Notes under the pieces: generated by a model | The model's input: only the letters and a program-made list of their open reading frames with translations | What the model was told of the DNA's origin: nothing | Database searches by the model: none | Shown: positions 42,486-54,400 of the stretch, piece after piece | Position numbering within the stretch: position 1 is the first letter of the stretch | Layout: each line of letters starts with the position of its first letter | Made by a program: the position numbers and the translations under genes | NCBI GenBank assembly: GCA_949825045.1 | Contig: OX463815.1 | Span: forward strand, 30,061,356-30,125,355 | Direction: 5' to 3' | From: Argyresthia goedartella | Lineage: Eukaryota > Arthropoda > Insecta > Lepidoptera > Argyresthiidae | Length of the DNA stretch: 64,000 nucleotides

Positions 42486-45445
42486 ATGAAACGTACACAT
42501 CAAAGTGGAGCGCAAAAGCGCAAAGCAAAGAAAGCCAAAGAAGATGAAGCGAAAAAATATTCGCATGCTCTTTCTTCGTGGGTCAATACAACTACTTCTG
42601 ATAAGATTGAAGGTGAGTTTAGTTGGATGTTACCTGTTCAATTGTCAATTCAATTTATTAACTTTCCGCGTTGTAAATATTGTACATAGTTAGCACTCTG
42701 CGCAATTGTGTTGAAAATTACAATATTTATTAGTAAGTATAAAAGTATTGAAAGTATTGAATATCTAATTTTACCTGAAATTAATTTATTCCAGAAACAG
42801 TTAATAATAGTAATCCTGAAGCAGCTGTTAACAGTAGTGCATTAAATGAAACTTCAAATCTATCTGATTCAGCTGAACTGCAAAGTATCCAATGTTGTTC
42901 TTCAGATCAAGAAATTCATACCAGCTCACAAATTTCACCTCAAGAAACGAGTAATTTTTATCTACTTTTTTTTACTTATTTATTTATTTTATAATAAAAA
43001 TAATAATCATCCTTGAATGAAAACAATATTTATTAAAATTATTCTTTGGACAAACAAATTATTCTTTGAACAATATTTATTAAAATATTGCTTTGGACTT
43101 CACTGCATATTTAATTTATTTCAGCACCTGTTAAAGCAGCTGCCGATAAATTTCCGGATTCAACTGAACTATTGCAGATCCCTAAGCCTTTTCCATCAGA
43201 TCGAGGACTTTATACAAGTTTAAAATTAGCATCAGATGAATTTAAGAGAGCAATTTTAAATTATGGTCCTTGTAAGCCAAAGGGGCCATTTCCTAAGGAC
43301 TCTCATAACAGAAGTTTTTCTGTAGAATATTATTTTACGAAAACAAATGATTCTAGTCTTACATTACCAAGATTATGGTTGTGTTACTCAAAGGTACTCG
43401 ATAAAGTTTACTGTGAATACTGTTGGTTATTTGGGAACCGAACACACCCATCGTTTCGTTCTGAATGGGTTGAAGGAATCAACGACTGGCAAGGCCTTTC
43501 AAGAAAAAAAAAATCTCATGCCAGTTCTCAATGTCATTCTGAAGCTTCTGCATGTTATGATATGTGGAAAAATAAAAAATCCGTTGACAATTTGTTGAAT
43601 ATCAAGTTACAAGAAAAAGTACATTTTTGGAAAGAAGTGTTAAAACGAGTCATTGACGTTATTTTAATGTTAGCCGCTTGTAATTTAGCCTTTCGAGGAC
43701 ATCGGGAAAAAACAGGTGGATGAATTTGATGTGCATAATAGAGGTAATTTTTTGTCTGTGATTGAACTTTTAGCTAAATATCATGGTATTTTATACAGTA
43801 TTATAAACTCAAAGAAAAAGACTGTTAATTACTTAAGTCCTGGAATTCAAAACGAACTTATCGTTTTATTATCCACACAAGTTCGAAAAAATATTATCGA
43901 TGAGATTCAACAGAGTACATTTTATTCGTTAACGTTCGTTTATTCGGGACATAACCCAAGATATTTCAAAGTAAGACCAATTAAGTGTAATCATCGGATA
44001 TGTAAGTACCATCTATGACAATGATCACAATCTTTGCGAGCTGGTTGTACAAGAGAGCTTTCTGGGATTTTTTCATATTGTTGACCAAAGTGCTCACGGA
44101 TTAGAAATTGAAATTTTAAAAAATTTAGAGGATAATGATATACTACTAGAAAACTGTCGAGGTCAAGGATACGATGGAGCGAGTATAATGAGTGGAATTT
44201 ACACTAGCTTACAACAACGAATTGAATCGATACAAACAAAAGCGTCTTATGTTCATTGTGTTGCTCATAATTTGAATTTAGTTTTGGAAGATTCTGTAAA
44301 ATCTGTTGTTCAAATGCAAATTTTTTATGAAATTTTACAAAAATTATATGTATTTTTTAGTGTTAGTATAAAGCGGTGGGAAGTACTTATTGATGTGATG
44401 TCCACAGATTCGCTGAAATACCCTGTTTTAAAAAAAATGTGTGGGACAAGATGGTCTTCGAGACATGATGCTGTCTACGCTTGTCGAACAGGGTTCAGAC
44501 AAGTCATGAAAGCTCTATTAAAAATATCATTAACCACTTAAGATATAGAGACGAAGAATGATGCTGAGGCATTGTATAAACATATTAATAAATTCGAATT
44601 TATTATTTTTTTAGTCATAGAGTGTAAATTATTGGAAATGATAAATTTAGTATCCAAACAGCTACAAACAAAAGACGTTGATTTATTGTATGCTACTGAA
44701 TTACTAGAAATAGCACTTGCTAATGTCAAAGAATTAAGAGAAAATTTCGAAAGTGTAATTAAAGAAGCTACAATTTTAGCTGAAAGTTGGGGAATATGTA
44801 CAGATTTTGAAAAAAAGAGACCAAAAAAAATAAAAACTTTTTTTGACGAATTATCAGTTCACGAAGTAATCACAGATCCAAAACATTTATTTCAAGTTGA
44901 AGTTTTTAATACCCACATAGATATAATTATTGGTCAGTTATCTACTCGATTCGAAGGAGTAAGGGCAATAAGCCAACGTTTCCGTTGTCTTTTCCCAATC
45001 AATCTTCAGAGAATGAAAGATGATGAATTGTTTAACGTGTCACAAGAACTGATTAGCTTTTATTCCTATGAACTATCCTCCGATTTTTCGCATCAGCTTT
45101 TGTCATTGCGAAATTTAATATCTAAAAATATAACAGGAAAAATGTCGATAAATGATCTTTCTAAATATATAATAAAAAATCATTCAGCATTTTTAAGTAA
45201 CATTCCCGACGTTATTAGCAATGAAACTGTACTTAACACTACCTGTTACAGTAGCGTCAGCGGAAAGATCTTTTTCTAAATTGAAAATTATTAAAAATTA
45301 TTTGCGCAGCACAATGTCTGAAATGCGACTTAGTGGATTAGCTATGTTATCCATAGAATGTGATAGAGTTAAAAAAAATAATATCGATGCGGTCGTCGAA
45401 GAATTTGCAAGGAAATCTGCCAAGCGCACTGAACGTTTTTTTTAA
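42486..45445 (+). pseudogene. hAT transposase (TTF/ZMYM-type), three 5' exons, several lesions
   Basis: Exons 42486-42612 (MKRTHQSGAQKRKAKKAKED), 42795-42950 and 43125 onward join in phase at GT-AG junctions. The third carries a TTF-type zinc-finger region (YYFTKTND, LWLCYSKVLDKVYCEYCWLF), an RxHREKTG segment, then the transposase core (QGYDGASIMSG, HCVAHNLNLVL, GTRWSSRHDAV). The C-terminal hAT dimerisation block follows (LYLTLPVTVASAERSFSKL, LRSTMSEMRLSGLAMLSIE). Lesions: a frameshift near 43715, further frame changes at 43940-44020, a stop at 44539-44541 and a frameshift near 45215. The copy is dead, but its TIRs are intact, so it could be mobilised in trans. Confidence 0.88.
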
Positions 45446-46404
45446 ATGACGTATCGATTTAAATAACTGAACTGATTTATGTATTTTATAATCACACATG
45501 TTTATAAATAAAATTTTGTTCATTTAAATAAACGTTTGAAAATGTTTATAGTATAATTGTTATTATTTACACGAATAAAAATATTACCTATGTGAAGTCT
45601 ATGAGGGGGGTGGGGGTAGGGGGGGCCTCGTTGAGATTTTCGCAGGGGGGCCTCCGGGGTTTCCGGTACGCCACTGGGGCTGGCTAGGTGTATTGATGAC
45701 CAAGGGTAAATAGAAATAACTCTTAGGCCCACTACTTCGTAAAGTATTACAGAAGAGAGATTGGGAGCTATCTCTATTCTCCCCTGGGTATCAAAATACA
45801 CCCCGTTTTACTACAGTATTACCTACTTACTTGTTCAGTCTTTTTCTACCTACCTACTTATCTTTTTTTTAAATCATTCCTCTGTCTTCTACTCATTCCT
45901 CTCTCGAAGTGAATCGATGTTGTATCGACAGAGGAATTAATTACTAATCGATTTTCTATGTAATGCTGAGTTACACGAAAAAAGCTTAAATTTTAAGTCA
46001 TGATTAAACTAATTTATTACGTTATTCTACTACTAAAATATAGATTGTAATGAAAATGCAACTCAGAATTATCATTCTTCCGTCATCAAAATCGAATCGT
46101 CCAGCGATTTTGCAAGAATCGTCGCATTGTACAACACTATCTGATTAAATCGACAAAAAATGAGCAAATCGACTGTACCATGCAACTGTTAGGTTAACGA
46201 AAGTATAGTGTGCTTCACTTTTCTTTGAGGGCTACGAAAGAGATATCCATGAATTGTGTAAAGTGGAAGCAGCAGTGGCTGAAGTCCATGGGAAATATAC
46301 GCTATGGTTCAACCTATCTCAGTAAAAACGGGAGACGCTACTCGAAATTAAAAATAATTGATTATTAAATAAATTAGGCCAATTTCAGAAATAAAATTAC
46401 TTAC

Positions 46405-46484
46405 GTATGAAAGGTAACGACGTCGTTTTCTTTGGAAACAACATAGCTTGAGTTTTTGCAATTCACAACGGCACAGTAAGGCAT
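46405..46484 (-). pseudogene. First exon of a THAP-domain protein
   Basis: ATG at 46482-46484 opens MPYCAVVNCKNSS, then ENDVVTFH and a strong donor GTAAGTAATTT. C-x4-C followed by a V-T-F-H block is the first half of a THAP zinc finger. The later Cys and His would lie in a following exon that is not found. THAP is the DNA-binding domain of P-type transposases and of several host proteins; its position inside a TIR element favours TE origin. Confidence 0.65.
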
Positions 46485-46614
46485 TTTTATGTTTATTAGT
46501 ACACGGCTTACATTCGAACAGCCAGAGAGCGACTGAGCCGGGATGAGTGGAGTCCACCTATTAAAAACACGCGAAGTAGGTAGACTTTCGCTGGCTCTCG
46601 ATATCTGGACTGTG

Positions 46615-46985
46615 GCGCAGTGGTCAGTCATGGTCTTTGACTGAACTTCAGAAGTCTAAACTGAAGGTTTGCCAGCGAGCAATGGAGCGCGGCATCCTAA
46701 GTGTTCGTAGGACGGACCGCATAAGGAACTCCACACTGCGCTCTTTAACTGGCATCGCTGATGTGGGTGGACAGACCGCTAAGCTAAAGTGGAACTGGGT
46801 CGGCAACGTAAATCGCATGCACCCAGATAGATGGGCGAAAATCGCCACTAACTAAATAAACGGAGATGGCGGGACGACCTCGACAAGTTTTTGCCGGGGT
46901 GGCCGGAGGTGGCACAGACCAGGGAAGTGTGGACGAAAGAGGGGGAGGCCTTTGCCCAGCAGTGGGACACCTTAATGGCTAAAAA
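46615..46985 (+). pseudogene. RTE-type LINE, copy 2, right part
   Basis: Resumes with WSLTELQKSKLKVCQRAMER, LRSLTGIADVGGQ and MHPDRWAKIATN, then a stop, a WRR-type C-terminus in another frame and GAGGCCTTTGCCCAGCAGTG. It ends in a poly(A)-like stretch. Together with 34330-34917 it is one LINE copy split by about 11.7 kb. Confidence 0.85.
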
Positions 46986-47029
46986 AAAAACAAATGAACA
47001 CTTAACATAGCGTCACGCCTTTTCCCATA

Positions 47030-49480
47030 AGTCAAAGTCAAAGTCAAAGTACTTTATTACTGTAGATATTTACATATACTTAGCAAACGTCAATTTTGAC
47101 TCTTCTCTACATTGGACCACTGTGGGAGAAGAAGGGCGTAGAAACTCCCACAAATTGATTTTTAGATCTCTTTTAAAAATAGGTTGTGCTTAACTATTAC
47201 AAATATGAAAAATTTAATTATTATGATTAATAAGCAGGAATAAATAATTACAAAATTATTAACAGCAAGGTCTGTGTTGAACTAGATTAACCCCATACAG
47301 TTCTGTCATTTAAGTAATCTTGACCATTGTAATATCCCTGTTTCGACAAAGTCGCTTTAACATGCTTTTTAAATTGCTCAAATGGCAATTTCAAAATCTC
47401 CAGAGGTATCTTATTATAGTAGAGAATACACTGACCCTTGAAAGAATTGCTAACCTTCGCGAGTCTAAATCGGGGCGCACACAGTCTGTGATTATTTATT
47501 AGGTTAACATTACAGCTATCGCTAAGTTTGGAAAATGTTGTAAGGTTCTTGCGTACATACATTATAATTTCGAAAATAAATTGACTAGCTGCTGTTAGTA
47601 TGTCAATTTCTTTAAAAAGCTCTCTTAAGGAGTTTGTTCGTTTTAAATTATAAATTGCTCGAATAGGTCTTTTCTGTAAAATAAAAATAGTTTGAATATC
47701 CGCAAGATACCATAGGACATCACACTATGAAAGTAACTAAAATATACTAGCCTAGTTGTAGCCACATCCGTGCTTTGTCTGATGTTCCTAACAGCGTAAG
47801 CCGCAGAACTTAATTTACCAGCCAATTAAATACCACCTATGTGGGGCCCCACTGCAATTTTCTATCAATGGTTATTCCAAGAAACTTCGTATCATTTACT
47901 AATTCTAACGTGCTGTTGTCTAACACTAAACTGGTCTCAACTTGCCTGAAGTGAGATTTTGATACACTTGGTTTTACCAGCGTTTAACAATAAATTATTA
48001 ACTGTGAACCAATTCAAGGCACGTTAAGGGCCATGTGTATCCTTTAGGAAACACGAAGTGCTACCTTTTGAGGCTGCGTGTTTCTTTTTGGAAACACGGG
48101 CAGTCCTTTAGTTCGAGGCCAGTGTGTCCTCTAGGAAACACGTTTTCATACATTTTACTATAGAATCTGATTTGTCTGGCCTCCACAAACGTTTCGGTCC
48201 GAGTGGGTTCTGTGTACGACTTATTTGTCAAAAGTAATTGAATAAAATATACAACCCACTTTTTTCGGAAACAATATTTATTTGTATTATTTATAATGGT
48301 TTTTCCAAGCATGGAAAATCAACAGAAATAAGGTTAAATTTACTTAATTTAATGAGTTTTTTCGAAACACACTCCACATAGTAAACATTTGCAAACAGAA
48401 CAAATTCTGTTCGTTTGTTTGGCAAATTTCTGTTTTCCATCTACAATGTGCCCTTTCTTTCCATACAATTTATAGCATTGGACACAGCTCCCCTTAGTCT
48501 TTTTAGGAGGGTTTCCCGTCATGTTCAGCACATGCCTGTGTCACTTGTTTGCTGGTGGACCTTGGTTGCCTTGACGTGCATATTTGTGAATCATTCCTCT
48601 AATAACTGCCTCCCTGAATTCTGTAATTTTGAGAACTTTTCCACGAGTATTTTGAGAGTGCAGAAAGTAGGCACAATGCTGGTACCCCACAACACCTAAA
48701 AAAATAATTTTCTGTACCATTTTGTACAACGCCTCAATGCTGTACTGTAAGATGCCATCTGGTCACTCAAATCGAACACCATTAACATCATCAAAATCTG
48801 CTTTTTGTCTTTCAATTTTGAAGACCATTGAAGTATCATCAGCAAATAACACTATGTCAGTTAATTTCTCCACCATGAAAGGCAGATCGTTAATATATAC
48901 CAGGAATAAGAAAGGACGTAATATGGAACCTTTTGGAATGCCAATTTTTACTCCCGATCCATCAGATTTAACGCCGTTAACTTCTGCCTTTTGAATTCTA
49001 TTGCTTAGGTATGATCTTAGTAGATACAACGCTTTTTTTCGAACTCCGTATTGATTTAATTTAATTAATAGCGTATTATGATCAACACAATCAAACGCCT
49101 TCGACAGGTCTCAAAAAACTCCGATAGCATCCTGTGCGGCCTCCCATGCAGAATAAATATGAGATATAAGGGTAATACCTGCATCCGTATAGTCGATTTA
49201 CCCCTAGTGAAACCGTATCGTTTGACGTGGAGTTGTTTTGAACGATTGAAGTGTGAGAGCATTTGATTGAGTATAATCTTTTCACATATTTTATTTAGTG
49301 TAGGAAGAACAGATATTGGTCTGAAATTTGAAGGATCACCCTTATCTCCCGATTTGAACAGAGGTATCAGTTTACTGTGTTTCATGAGATCTGGGAAAGC
49401 CCCATCGTCAACACATTTTTTGAATATATAAGCTAAGTGTGGGCTAACTAGAATTACTGGGTGGCAAAGGCACAATTGTG
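47030..49480 (-). pseudogene. Jockey-like LINE, decayed, split by a piggyBac remnant
   Basis: The minus strand reads FRPISVLPTLNKICEKII (about 49310), then SDGSGVKIGIPKGSIL and LFADDTSMVFKIERQ (48790-49030). The piggyBac piece follows, then STDVATTRLVYFSYFHSVMSYG (47643-47825) and SFKGQCILYYNKIPLEILK (47287-47562). It ends at 47030 in a (GACTTT)-type 3' tail. Multiple frame changes. Same family as 25041-26190. Confidence 0.83.
48028..48775 (-). pseudogene. piggyBac transposase C-terminal remnant
   Basis: The minus strand reads DQMASYSTALRRCTKWYRKL (about 48765-48705). With a frame change it continues QNTRGKVLKITEFREAVIRG and ends with a Cys-rich block (GSCVQCYKLYG, RICSVCKCLLCGVCFEKTH, stop at 48349). 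This order matches the end of the piggyBac DDE domain and its C-terminal zinc-binding tail. A TTAA at 48024-48027 marks one border; the other end is cut off where the LINE resumes. Confidence 0.75.
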
Positions 49481-49722
49481 CCCACTTTACGCCAGTTATT
49501 CAATACTCCATTTTGCGTGACAGGGGGCTAGCCCATCGCCGCAGCTATGGATTAATGAAGGTTTCCTCACGATGTTTTCCATCACCGTTAGAACGTCCGT
49601 GTAATGTACCTACTTAAGATAAATTAATCATCTCATTGGAACATGGTCAGGCATCGAACCTGCATCTCCTGTTTGAGAAGCACGCGTGAAACCTTTAGAC
49701 CACGGAGCTGAGGAATAATGAA
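49470..49722 (-). repeat. tRNA-headed SINE (family C relative), copy 1
   Basis: Minus-strand tRNA-like head (GCAGGTTCGATGCCTG) at 49640-49722, with body to GGCAAAGGCACAATTGTGCC. 59505-59768 is a near-identical copy in the same orientation, and a fragment of the body end lies at 63033-63062 in inverted orientation. Confidence 0.7.
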
Positions 49723-50210
49723 AGAAACCAAACATTACTCAAACAAGTAGAATTATTATAAAAATAAATAACCCGACTGCATTTTCTATCAACACCACAC
49801 ACACACTCATAAATTCACCTGGTTCTGTACAAATTTCGTCCTTTAATAAATTGACCCGATCAGCTGATTACAAGTTACTATGGGAGACCCAAATTTTTTT
49901 TTGTTTGACATATGTTTTGTGGGGAATGTTATTTGTGCATAATTGTGGGTACTAACATACCCCAAAATATGGTCAAATATTGAACAATGAAGTCACAGTA
50001 TTTCACGAAATGTTCATGTTAAAATGGATGAGAATGTATGAATGTACCCGGTACGCTCGGTTCCGTAAAATACACTAAAAAACGTCAGCAAAGGGTGTTC
50101 GGTTCCCGAACAATTCAGTCGCTTGCGTTCGTCACATTCGTCCAGTGTGGACCGGCCTCACAACACAGTGTTGTCAAAACGTAAAAACCAATTGATATCA
50201 TTTAGTTTCG
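49709..50210. repeat. Composite interspersed repeat, inverted partner of 59790-60165
   Basis: AGGAATAATGAAAGAAACCA, TAAATAACCCGACTGCATTT and GTCCAGTGTGGACCGGCCTC recur as reverse complements, in the mirrored order, at 59790-60165. The two copies are 9.6 kb apart in opposite orientation. Confidence 0.75.
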
Positions 50211-51040
50211 AGAAAAAATTATGTGCACTATGTCGTTGTTTTTATAAATGATTTTCTTGGATAAGGTATGAAACATTATTGTCTTTGGAATATATATGGG
50301 TTTTAGTGATACGAGTCTTTTATTTACGGTAAAAAATATACTACTGAGCCTAATCCTTCAGGTTCATTTGGACAACTTATATATTTTACAATGGTATCAC
50401 TGCCGCATTTTTTTCGGCAGCTAATGATAAAACTGATTTTAGCTGTTTCTTCATTCATTCATTGCTGCTTATTGTGAATTTCTGACTATCATCCATCATT
50501 GTTGGTATGTGTGGCACTATGTGGCTTGACTAGGGGAATAATAACACCAATATTTAAAGCATCAACTTTAATTATTAATACATTTTTACAAATGGCGTTA
50601 CTGGATACTTACGCTTATATGCATTGACTTCTGATTACAGTCTCTAATGAATAAATATTACCCTTGCATCTGAACGTTAAAGTGTTCAGATTACAGTTAA
50701 TATACTTCTTAAGTAGTACCTATAATGATTCCGATCCCTTTACCAATTCTAGTTTGCTTTCTTATTGAATCTTACTATTTATTGTGTTATGGCACTTAGA
50801 CATGACATTCATAGCTTGTACAAAACTTTCCTTTGTTAATATTATGAAAACTGGATGGATTCTGATTGACCATCTGAAAGGTATTTCTAGTTTGTACTCA
50901 ACTTATACATATGGGAGGATAATGTGATGGCACTATGTGCTTTTAAAAAGTAGAAAATCCAGACACAGTTACTCGTAAATGGCAGACAAGGGAGCTATAG
51001 TGTAAAGCAATTGCTATTTAATTGACTTTATTCCTATTAG
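50211..51040. other. No gene seen
   Basis: AT-rich 3' flank of the Ser/Asn-rich gene; no motif found. Confidence 0.4.
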
Positions 51041-51041
51041 G

Positions 51042-51128
51042 TATAAAGATTAGGCCACTTTACGTTTAGTTATAAAGATTAGGCCACTTTACGTTTAGGT
51101 ATAAAGATTAGGCCACTTTAAGTTTTAG
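51042..51128. repeat. Three 29-bp tandem repeats
   Basis: TATAAAGATTAGGCCACTTT starts at 51042, 51071 and 51100. Units are almost identical. They lie at the probable end of the 3' UTR of the minus-strand gene. Confidence 0.92.
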
Positions 51129-51140
51129 TATTATACACTT

Positions 51141-51146
51141 TTTATT
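51141..51146 (-). terminator. Candidate AATAAA poly(A) signal
   Basis: First good minus-strand AATAAA after the stop codon at 51464, about 320 bases downstream. Confidence 0.45.
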
Positions 51147-51463
51147 GTCATATTACAATTTCAGTAAGGTGAGCTACAAACTTAGAAAAGTGAATATGTT
51201 TGCCAGATAAATATTTATAGATACATTCTACTTTGATATTTTGATGAATAAGTTAATAAGTAATGTAAATGAAAAACTATCGCAATTTTATTAGAAGATT
51301 GCTAAGGATAACTTGTGGGATACATATTGAGTACAATTCGTCAAACTATCGATACGATGTTACCATAAAGAAGGTTAAAAGTAGTCTTATTACTAATACC
51401 TTACAAATACTTGTTATTCTACTCTAGTATTGTACATTTTTAACAAATTAACAAGTGCTTACT

Positions 51464-54400
51464 CTATACAAGGCCGAAGTCCGTGCAAACTGCAGCTACA
51501 TCCCTGTTATTTTGCTTCTCAGAATTGTTTGCAGCCATATTCAACTCAACAAGCGTATCCACGCTATTGATACTGACCCCTTTCAAAATCTTCTGTGCAG
51601 CTAAACTAGTAAAATTAAAGCTCAAGTCGCTTAAGCTCGGGAAATTATAGAAATCCTGATTCTCTTTCTTGCTTTCCTGGCTCAGACTGTATCTTTTCTG
51701 TTTGTTTTCCAAACAGTTAATCTTTTCTGTCGATGTGTTGATGTCTTTTAACTGTTCGGTGTTCTTCAACGCCAAATTAGGCTCGGATCCCAGAATGATT
51801 GGCTTATGCTCCATTCCTTTCGTCAGCAAGTTCGCAATGGAGTCTGAACTCATCCTGTTGTTGACCATAGGGAGACCGTTCAACATTTGTAAAGCAGCGG
51901 CTTTCTTCAGCAGATCTACGCTTTTAAGTTCACTGTTGGAGTTGAGGTTGCTCTGTAGATCTGTGTTTGCTGATGTCAGAGAATTTTTCTGGTACTTGAG
52001 ACTACCGAGAGAACCGATGATGTCGTAACTCTTGGTGGGCGTGGACGGGTTGCTGTGATTTGCGGTGGGGTCCAGTCCGTGGATGTTGTTGTGTATGGCA
52101 GGGGATGTCGGGTTCGAGGCGACTTCGTTAGTGTTGTTTAGTTGGTTCTTGTAGATAAAATTCTTATTGTTAGTGGCGCCAATTTGCAGAGAAAGTTTAC
52201 GGTTGTTATTCATGTTTGTGTCGTTAATGGAATTCTTGTTGAACTTGTTTTCTTGCTCCCTCAGCGGTTCGGTTTCTTGATACACCTGCTTCTTCTTTTC
52301 GCAGGTGTCGAAGGAAGTTTCGGTCGGGTTTTTCGTTGTTTGATTTGCGACTCCATTTTGCGATACGGACACGACTTGTCTATCATCGTTAATGATGTAG
52401 ATATTGTTGCCGCCGTTGTTCGTCTCCGTGACTTTGCCATTTTCAAAAGTGATGACGGATCTTACTGGTGAGTTTTGTACATAAACTTTTGTATTTGTGC
52501 CACCGTTCTGTGTTATCGTGTTCGTGGTAACTTTAAGCGTAATTGAATTATTTGAATTTGAACTGGCCAACATGGTCGTGGAGGGGTTTTCGGGTTTCGT
52601 TCCTAAGGTTCTACTGTGTAAAGGGGTTGCCGTTTTCTTCGGTGTGTTTGGGCAGTTTTTTGGAGAATACTGGGTCCTGGGGGAAGCGGTCTTGCTGGTT
52701 TTTACTGTCTCTCCTCCGACGATCGGGGGCTTGTTTCTGTTCTTATGCAGGCTTTTAGGGGAGCTCTGTAGACTCTGCACTTTCACGAGTGACTGTGCTC
52801 TACTCAGGCCGGGAACTCCGTTGCTATGACTAGGTGAAGGCTTTAGTGTTCGATCTGATATGTGGGACTCGAGGCTGGAGTGGCCGCTGCTACCGCTGGT
52901 CAGGTAGTTTCTTTTTAGTGGCGAGTTCTGCGTTTCTAGAGATGAAGGGCCACTTTTGCAGTCCTTTCGTGGGGTCCGGTTAGTACTAGAGCTCTCTAAG
53001 CTGGAAGGTCCACTAGTGGATATGATATGGTCTGAGTGCGAGTAGTCTACCCTTTTAAGGCTTCCACTGCAGCTGTCTCTCAGCTTGGGATCACTGTTCC
53101 GGGGTGACCCGAAGTGGTCTATGATAGTCTTGTGTGTGGAGCTCCTGCTGAGTGTAGAACGAGGAAGGCTTCCAGAGCTAGGGCTCGAGTGACGCACCGG
53201 CGAGTGGTCGTAGTGCAACGAGCTGGCTAGCCCTGATTCCGTGGATAGATGGCGCTTGTGACGACGTGGAAGTGTCGATGACCGATTGCTGATCTCTGAG
53301 CCGTCGTAGTAGGATGAGACGTATGATGTTTGGCTCTGCAAGGACTCCTGCAAAGAAATTTAGAATTATATCACCTGGTTTCAGTGGCAATATATGCGAC
53401 TAAATGTAACAATGGTGTGTTTACCTTGGAGTTAGTCTGCGTGGCAACACAGTGCAGGTGGACCGCCTTGGAGTTGAACCACTCGGTCGGCGGAAACTGT
53501 GCGGAGAACGTGCTCATAGTGCGCGACTGCTTGCTGCGGCCGCTTCGTCTGAATAAGCGGGAGAGCAGGGACACTTTCTCTGCAACATGACAACAGGTCC
53601 TCATTAAGGTGTATTTCCGTAGCCGATCGCAACTGCCGACGACTGTCGCTTGATTGTGTGAGCGAGACAACAAGCGCAGTTATCTAATAGTTTAGTAAGA
53701 ACGGGAAAAGCGCATATCGGAGCAATTGCTAGATGTTTTTTTTTGTAGAGGAGGAAGGTTGATATCCCAGCAGGTGTGGGAGCGACTAAAGGTATATTGC
53801 CTGAATGGCACTTTATGAGACTTTCCCCGTAGACCCAGGTACTTATATTCTGGTAATATATATTCCAGCTGGACACTTACAGTGTTAATGACTAATACTA
53901 AAATTAGAACCAAGTTTATTATTAGGAGTACTCGAAGGTAATTTAATTACAACGATCGTTACCATCTTCGGTAAGTAATCGTTTTATTGGCAATTATTTG
54001 CCTCAGTGTTTATTATGGGAATGAGGTTAGCTTCACCGAGATAAAATTAATCTCGGTCAAGAAATCCGGATGTCAGGTTCCACGTATGGCCGGAGCGGCA
54101 AAATCTAATGCCGATAATGATCTTGACAACGTCGAGATGTCATGTAAGTCAAATGGAGAGCAACATATCAATAGCAGTACAAATCAAGATGAACTAGCCA
54201 ACGTAGCAAGCCAAGGCATTAGATGGGCTGGCCCATACTCTAAATTACTATATTGGCCTGCCCAGCTTATTCTTTGGCTTACTATATGTCTCCATACTTA
54301 TTTATTATGTCTCAAAGCACGGGCAAGTAAACTGGACTTATCTCGCCGAATCGCAAAACTCAGTCAGAAGTGACTTTAATCGACTGACAATCAAATCGTT

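Larger units (their letters stand above)
35414..45676 (+). mobile_element. hAT element (10.3 kb including nested insertions) with 8-bp target duplication
   Basis: CAGTGGCGTACTGG starts at 35414 and the reverse complement of the right end reads CAGTGGCGTACCGG. The flanks GGGCTGAC (35406-35413) and GGGCTGGC (45677-45684) are an 8-bp target duplication with one mismatch, as expected for hAT. GC-rich subterminal G/C runs follow both ends. It carries the hAT transposase at 42486-45445, the MULE-like element at 35914-40098 and a DD82E-type remnant at 40385-41893. Confidence 0.9.
34918..46614 (-). mobile_element. THAP-carrying element with CACAGNCCAGATATCGAGA ends (split by hAT)
   Basis: CACAGACCAGATATCGAGAT at 34918 and the reverse complement of the sequence ending at 46614 (CACAGTCCAGATATCGAGA) are inverted ends. 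Both sit at one interrupted codon position of the RTE LINE (TYGAQ on the left, WSLT on the right). Without the hAT insertion the element is about 1.4 kb. It contains a THAP first exon on the minus strand (46405-46484), which suggests a P-like, THAP-transposase origin. The flanks GCGCTCAG and GCGCAGTG are similar but not a clean 8-bp duplication. Confidence 0.6.

Noticed and set aside
34910..46622. Clean 8-bp target duplication for the THAP-carrying element
   Set aside because: GCGCTCAG and GCGCAGTG match at only five of eight positions, so I claim the insertion from LINE continuity and inverted ends, not from a duplication.
52142..52829. Plus-strand ORFs of 70-110 codons opposite the Ser/Asn-rich exon
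   Set aside because: They are complements of a biased coding exon on the minus strand whose frame and splice sites are well supported.
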